Origin: Priapulus caudatus
Taxonomy: Eukaryota; Priapulida; Priapulimorpha; Priapulimorphida; Priapulidae
Assembly (NCBI RefSeq): GCF_000485595.1
Contig: NW_014577392.1
Span: 226,095 to 257,666, forward strand
Direction: 5' to 3'
Length of the DNA stretch: 31,572 nt
The position numbers were made by a program, and so were the translations under genes. Positions within the stretch are counted from its first letter, which is position 1, and each line of letters opens with the position of its first letter. Positions 29,503 to 31,572 of the stretch are shown here, in pieces. Under the pieces are notes generated by a model. The model saw nothing but the letters and a program-made list of their open reading frames with translations. It was not told the DNA's origin and made no database searches.

Positions 29503-29555
29503 AGAGAGAGAGAGTGAGAGAGAGAGCGAGAGAAAGCAAGAGAGAGAGAGCGAGA
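29458..29555. repeat. GA microsatellite
   Basis: Interrupted (GA)n tract, about 95 bases. Confidence 0.95.
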
Positions 29556-30005
29556 TGTATCGCAAATACTGATTAGTCCCTAGGCGCCTAATCTATTTAT
29601 ACAGGTGCACAATCCATGGTCTAATAGGCGGTCATTGTGTCCCCTAGTTATCCCACACTACTACTGAACCTGAGCATGTCTGAAGACCGTCAAGCTCCGA
29701 GCAGTTCCACAATATTTATATATTGATCAGCAGCACAGCTAGGTAAAATCGGGTCTGTACGTACCTGTACTGTGGCGGTAGATAACCAACTGCGTGTTAG
29801 AAGGGTTGTTTACTGTACGCGATCCATATCCGAGCTTTGCACTGGGTAGTACATATCATCAGGAGTGAATGAGAGATGTCCATGATCATCTATTATTATT
29901 CACTCCTGATATTCTAAGTCCTAAATGTGATGTTGTACTTTTAATACAATCATGAGTAAGTGAAGATCAGGCAGTAGATGACTGTCATGAACACGTAATC
30001 ACATG
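29556..30005. other. Non-coding, one hairpin
   Basis: ATCAGGAGTGAAT (29858-29870) is perfectly inverted at 29898-29910. Otherwise nothing is recognised. Confidence 0.45.
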
Positions 30006-30206
30006 CAGGGGCGTAGCCAGCCTTTCCAAGAGGGTGGGGGGGGATTCCTTCCAGAGGGGGGATTCCAAACCTACTATATACTAATAAAACTTCGTTAAAA
30101 TTTTCGTTTCATGCTTTTATATACATACTGTATCAGATATGTGCCTATTTTGATACATACCCAGGGGATCCGGAATGCTGCCGAATCACCCCTGGCTACG
30201 CCCCTG
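30006..30206. mobile_element. 201-bp MITE with perfect 15-bp inverted ends
   Basis: CAGGGGCGTAGCCAG at 30006-30020, inverted at 30192-30206, with ACATG on both sides (30001-30005 and 30207-30211) as a likely 5-bp target duplication. The terminus type is widespread among hAT-like animal elements, but hAT normally makes 8-bp duplications, so the superfamily is open. Confidence 0.75.
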
Positions 30207-30989
30207 ACATGACAAGTTTTAAATGTTGTGCATCCCTGTGTGTTCAATGGATAATTTCACCTTCATGAAATTGCTAAGAGGCAAGTGCCATTGGTGCAAT
30301 AAGTTGTATAGTATCGGTGTATCATATATAATTATTCTTGTATCATGTACCTCGTTTTCACCATACGTTTCAATGTAATTATTGTGTTATCGTCGTTGAG
30401 ATTTTAATGTCGCACTAATCTTAGATATGATATCAGATCTAAGACATTACTGATCCGCATGTCAGTATGTGAGGAGTATACTTAACCCTACTATTAGATA
30501 TTCACACACACAAGAACCATTGACATCTCTGTTAAATGTGGTCAGTGGCATAAAACTGTTTAGTTGTACAATAAATGTGTAATCATCATCATTATTATTA
30601 TACATAACTGTTGTTATATTTTGTTTGCTCACGTCTAGTCCAGGTTTCTCAATCACAGTCACTTTACATGAGTTGTATGTGGTAGTCTTTATCATTTCTA
30701 ACAATCACACTGAAAACCTGTTAGGTAGAGACATTAGTATACATAGAAATTCTATATTTACGTGCATTCGCACATATACACATGTATACACGCACCATAT
30801 GTGAACGTGAACTACGCCTACTGCAGTCAAACGTACAAAACTATATCTTACAAAATTAATATACAATCATGGGGAGTCCTAATATAAGTTTGCAACCTGC
30901 TTCCCACCAATGTTCCATCCGGGACGATGGTTTTCCTGCTGCTGCACTCCATAAATCCCCACATAATAGCCAATCTAAAGTTTTACACG
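30207..30989. other. 3' flank/UTR of the minus-strand gene ending at 30990
   Basis: No further exon recognised. The 80-codon minus-strand ORF at 30462-30704 has no features and probably lies in non-coding sequence. Confidence 0.35.
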
Positions 30990-31151
30990 TTACGCAAAGA
31001 TGGTCGTTTGTTTGTTAAAGAGGTCAAGGGTCAGGCTGCTCAGGAAGGCTGGTATGCTGTTAGATTGCTTCAGATAGGTGTCCATCAGTTCCTTCACAGT
31101 CGTAGTTTTCATATACTCAGATTCCAGCAGCTGAAGACCTTCCTTGTTTTG
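30990..31151 (-). CDS. Last exon of an unidentified minus-strand gene
   Basis: On the minus strand, a strong acceptor (ttgctctgttccag) is followed by 53 codons and TAA, in phase 0. The peptide begins QNKEGLQLLESEYMKTTTVK and continues ELMDTYLKQSNSIPAFLSSL, TLDLFNKQTT. It looks like a conserved helical C-terminus: charged and hydrophobic residues alternate, and there is no low complexity. The frame is open upstream of the acceptor for a few codons only in intron-like sequence. I do not recognise the family. The overlapping 80-codon plus-strand ORF (30927-31169) is a shadow. Upstream exons must lie right of 31152; none was found before the window ends. Confidence 0.6.
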   Translation of the reverse strand, partial: QNKEGLQLLESEYMKTTTVKELMDTYLKQSNSIPAFLSSLTLDLFNKQTTIFA

Positions 31152-31210
31152 CTGGAACAGAGCAATTAATACGGTAAAACTTGTGTTAGTACTTAGTAGT
31201 CATCTCTATA

Positions 31211-31368
31211 CAGTTAAACCTCGATTATCCGAACGAGAAGGGCGGCGAGTATTTTGTTCGGATAACTGATTTTTCGGATATCGGGTGGTCTAGTGGCTTA
31301 TTAAATATTCACGGGACCTTGAATCTTGTTCAGATAATCCGAAATTCGGATATAAACAGAGGTTTTAT
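31211..31368. mobile_element. pogo/Tigger-like MITE
   Basis: Begins after TA with CAGTTAAACCTCGATTATCC. The right part carries imperfect inverted counterparts (GATAATCCGAAATTCGGATA and GAGGTTTTATA). CAG(T)...AACCTC...TTATCCGAA termini are characteristic of Tigger/pogo derivatives. Confidence 0.6.
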
Positions 31369-31572
31369 ATAATGAACATCTTTTTATAAAGGACACTTTG
31401 GCATTTCACCTCAGTGGCTATTCCATAATAAAACCACCGCTATAGAACAAGCAACTGTTAATAAAGGAACCTCTCGTGTTTACCTCGAGTGGCAGTTAAA
31501 ATCGCCATTATAGGGTGGACGCCTGTCTATAAACAACACTTCAGGTCTGTTCAGAGTGACAGTTATACAGTG
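31369..31572. other. Unassigned right end
   Basis: Contains AAAGGACAC and AAAGGAACC words and CCGCTATAG/CGCCATTATAG words, suggesting another degenerate repeat. No exon recognised. Confidence 0.3.

Overview
This window is nuclear DNA of an animal in a repeat-rich draft assembly. Coding sequence comes only as short exons bounded by GT/AG signals. Three gene families are recognisable from protein motifs: MXRA7-like, ZNHIT1 and COG2. Most of the rest is transposon-derived DNA, foldback elements, minisatellites and microsatellites. Nothing prokaryotic is visible: no operons, rRNA, tRNA or CRISPR. MXRA7 points to a metazoan. The clade cannot be fixed from this sequence; a marine invertebrate is only a guess. 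N gaps (10465-10489, 21432-21441, 13989) and many one-base differences between repeat copies indicate imperfect consensus, so frameshifts in exons may be sequencing errors.

Layout. 1-1.03 kb holds a possible two-exon minus-strand gene end. 1.03-7.1 kb holds foldbacks, repeat family A and a 2.4 kb pogo/Tigger-like element with perfect 18-bp inverted ends. 7.1-11.4 kb is a bracketed unit: repeat C1 (7117-8427), a gene-like minus-strand segment, then repeat D1 (10213-11368). 11.4-12.1 kb is a 306-bp tandem dimer. 12.19-12.31 kb is the first coding exon of COG2 (plus strand) with no convincing continuation. 12.64-18.37 kb is a second bracketed unit: repeat C2, a ZNHIT1 gene on the minus strand (exons between 14115 and about 16098), then repeat D2.

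From 19.15 to 28.06 kb runs a plus-strand MXRA7-like gene (N-terminal membrane segment, acidic and Ser/Gly linkers, C-terminal coiled coil). Its introns carry two large foldbacks, several MITEs and an array of about 16 copies of a 65-bp repeat that starts at a splice donor and repeats that donor's motif. A 30-bp minisatellite starts about 40 bases after its stop codon, followed by a 25-27-bp array. 29.2-30.9 kb is microsatellite and MITE DNA. 30990-31151 is the final exon of an unidentified minus-strand gene, followed by a pogo-like MITE.

The recognised genes have unrelated jobs (chromatin remodelling, Golgi tethering, a membrane-anchored coiled-coil protein). Nothing suggests a shared pathway. 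The most unusual architecture is the paired C...D brackets around different gene-like cargo and the splice-site-bearing minisatellite.
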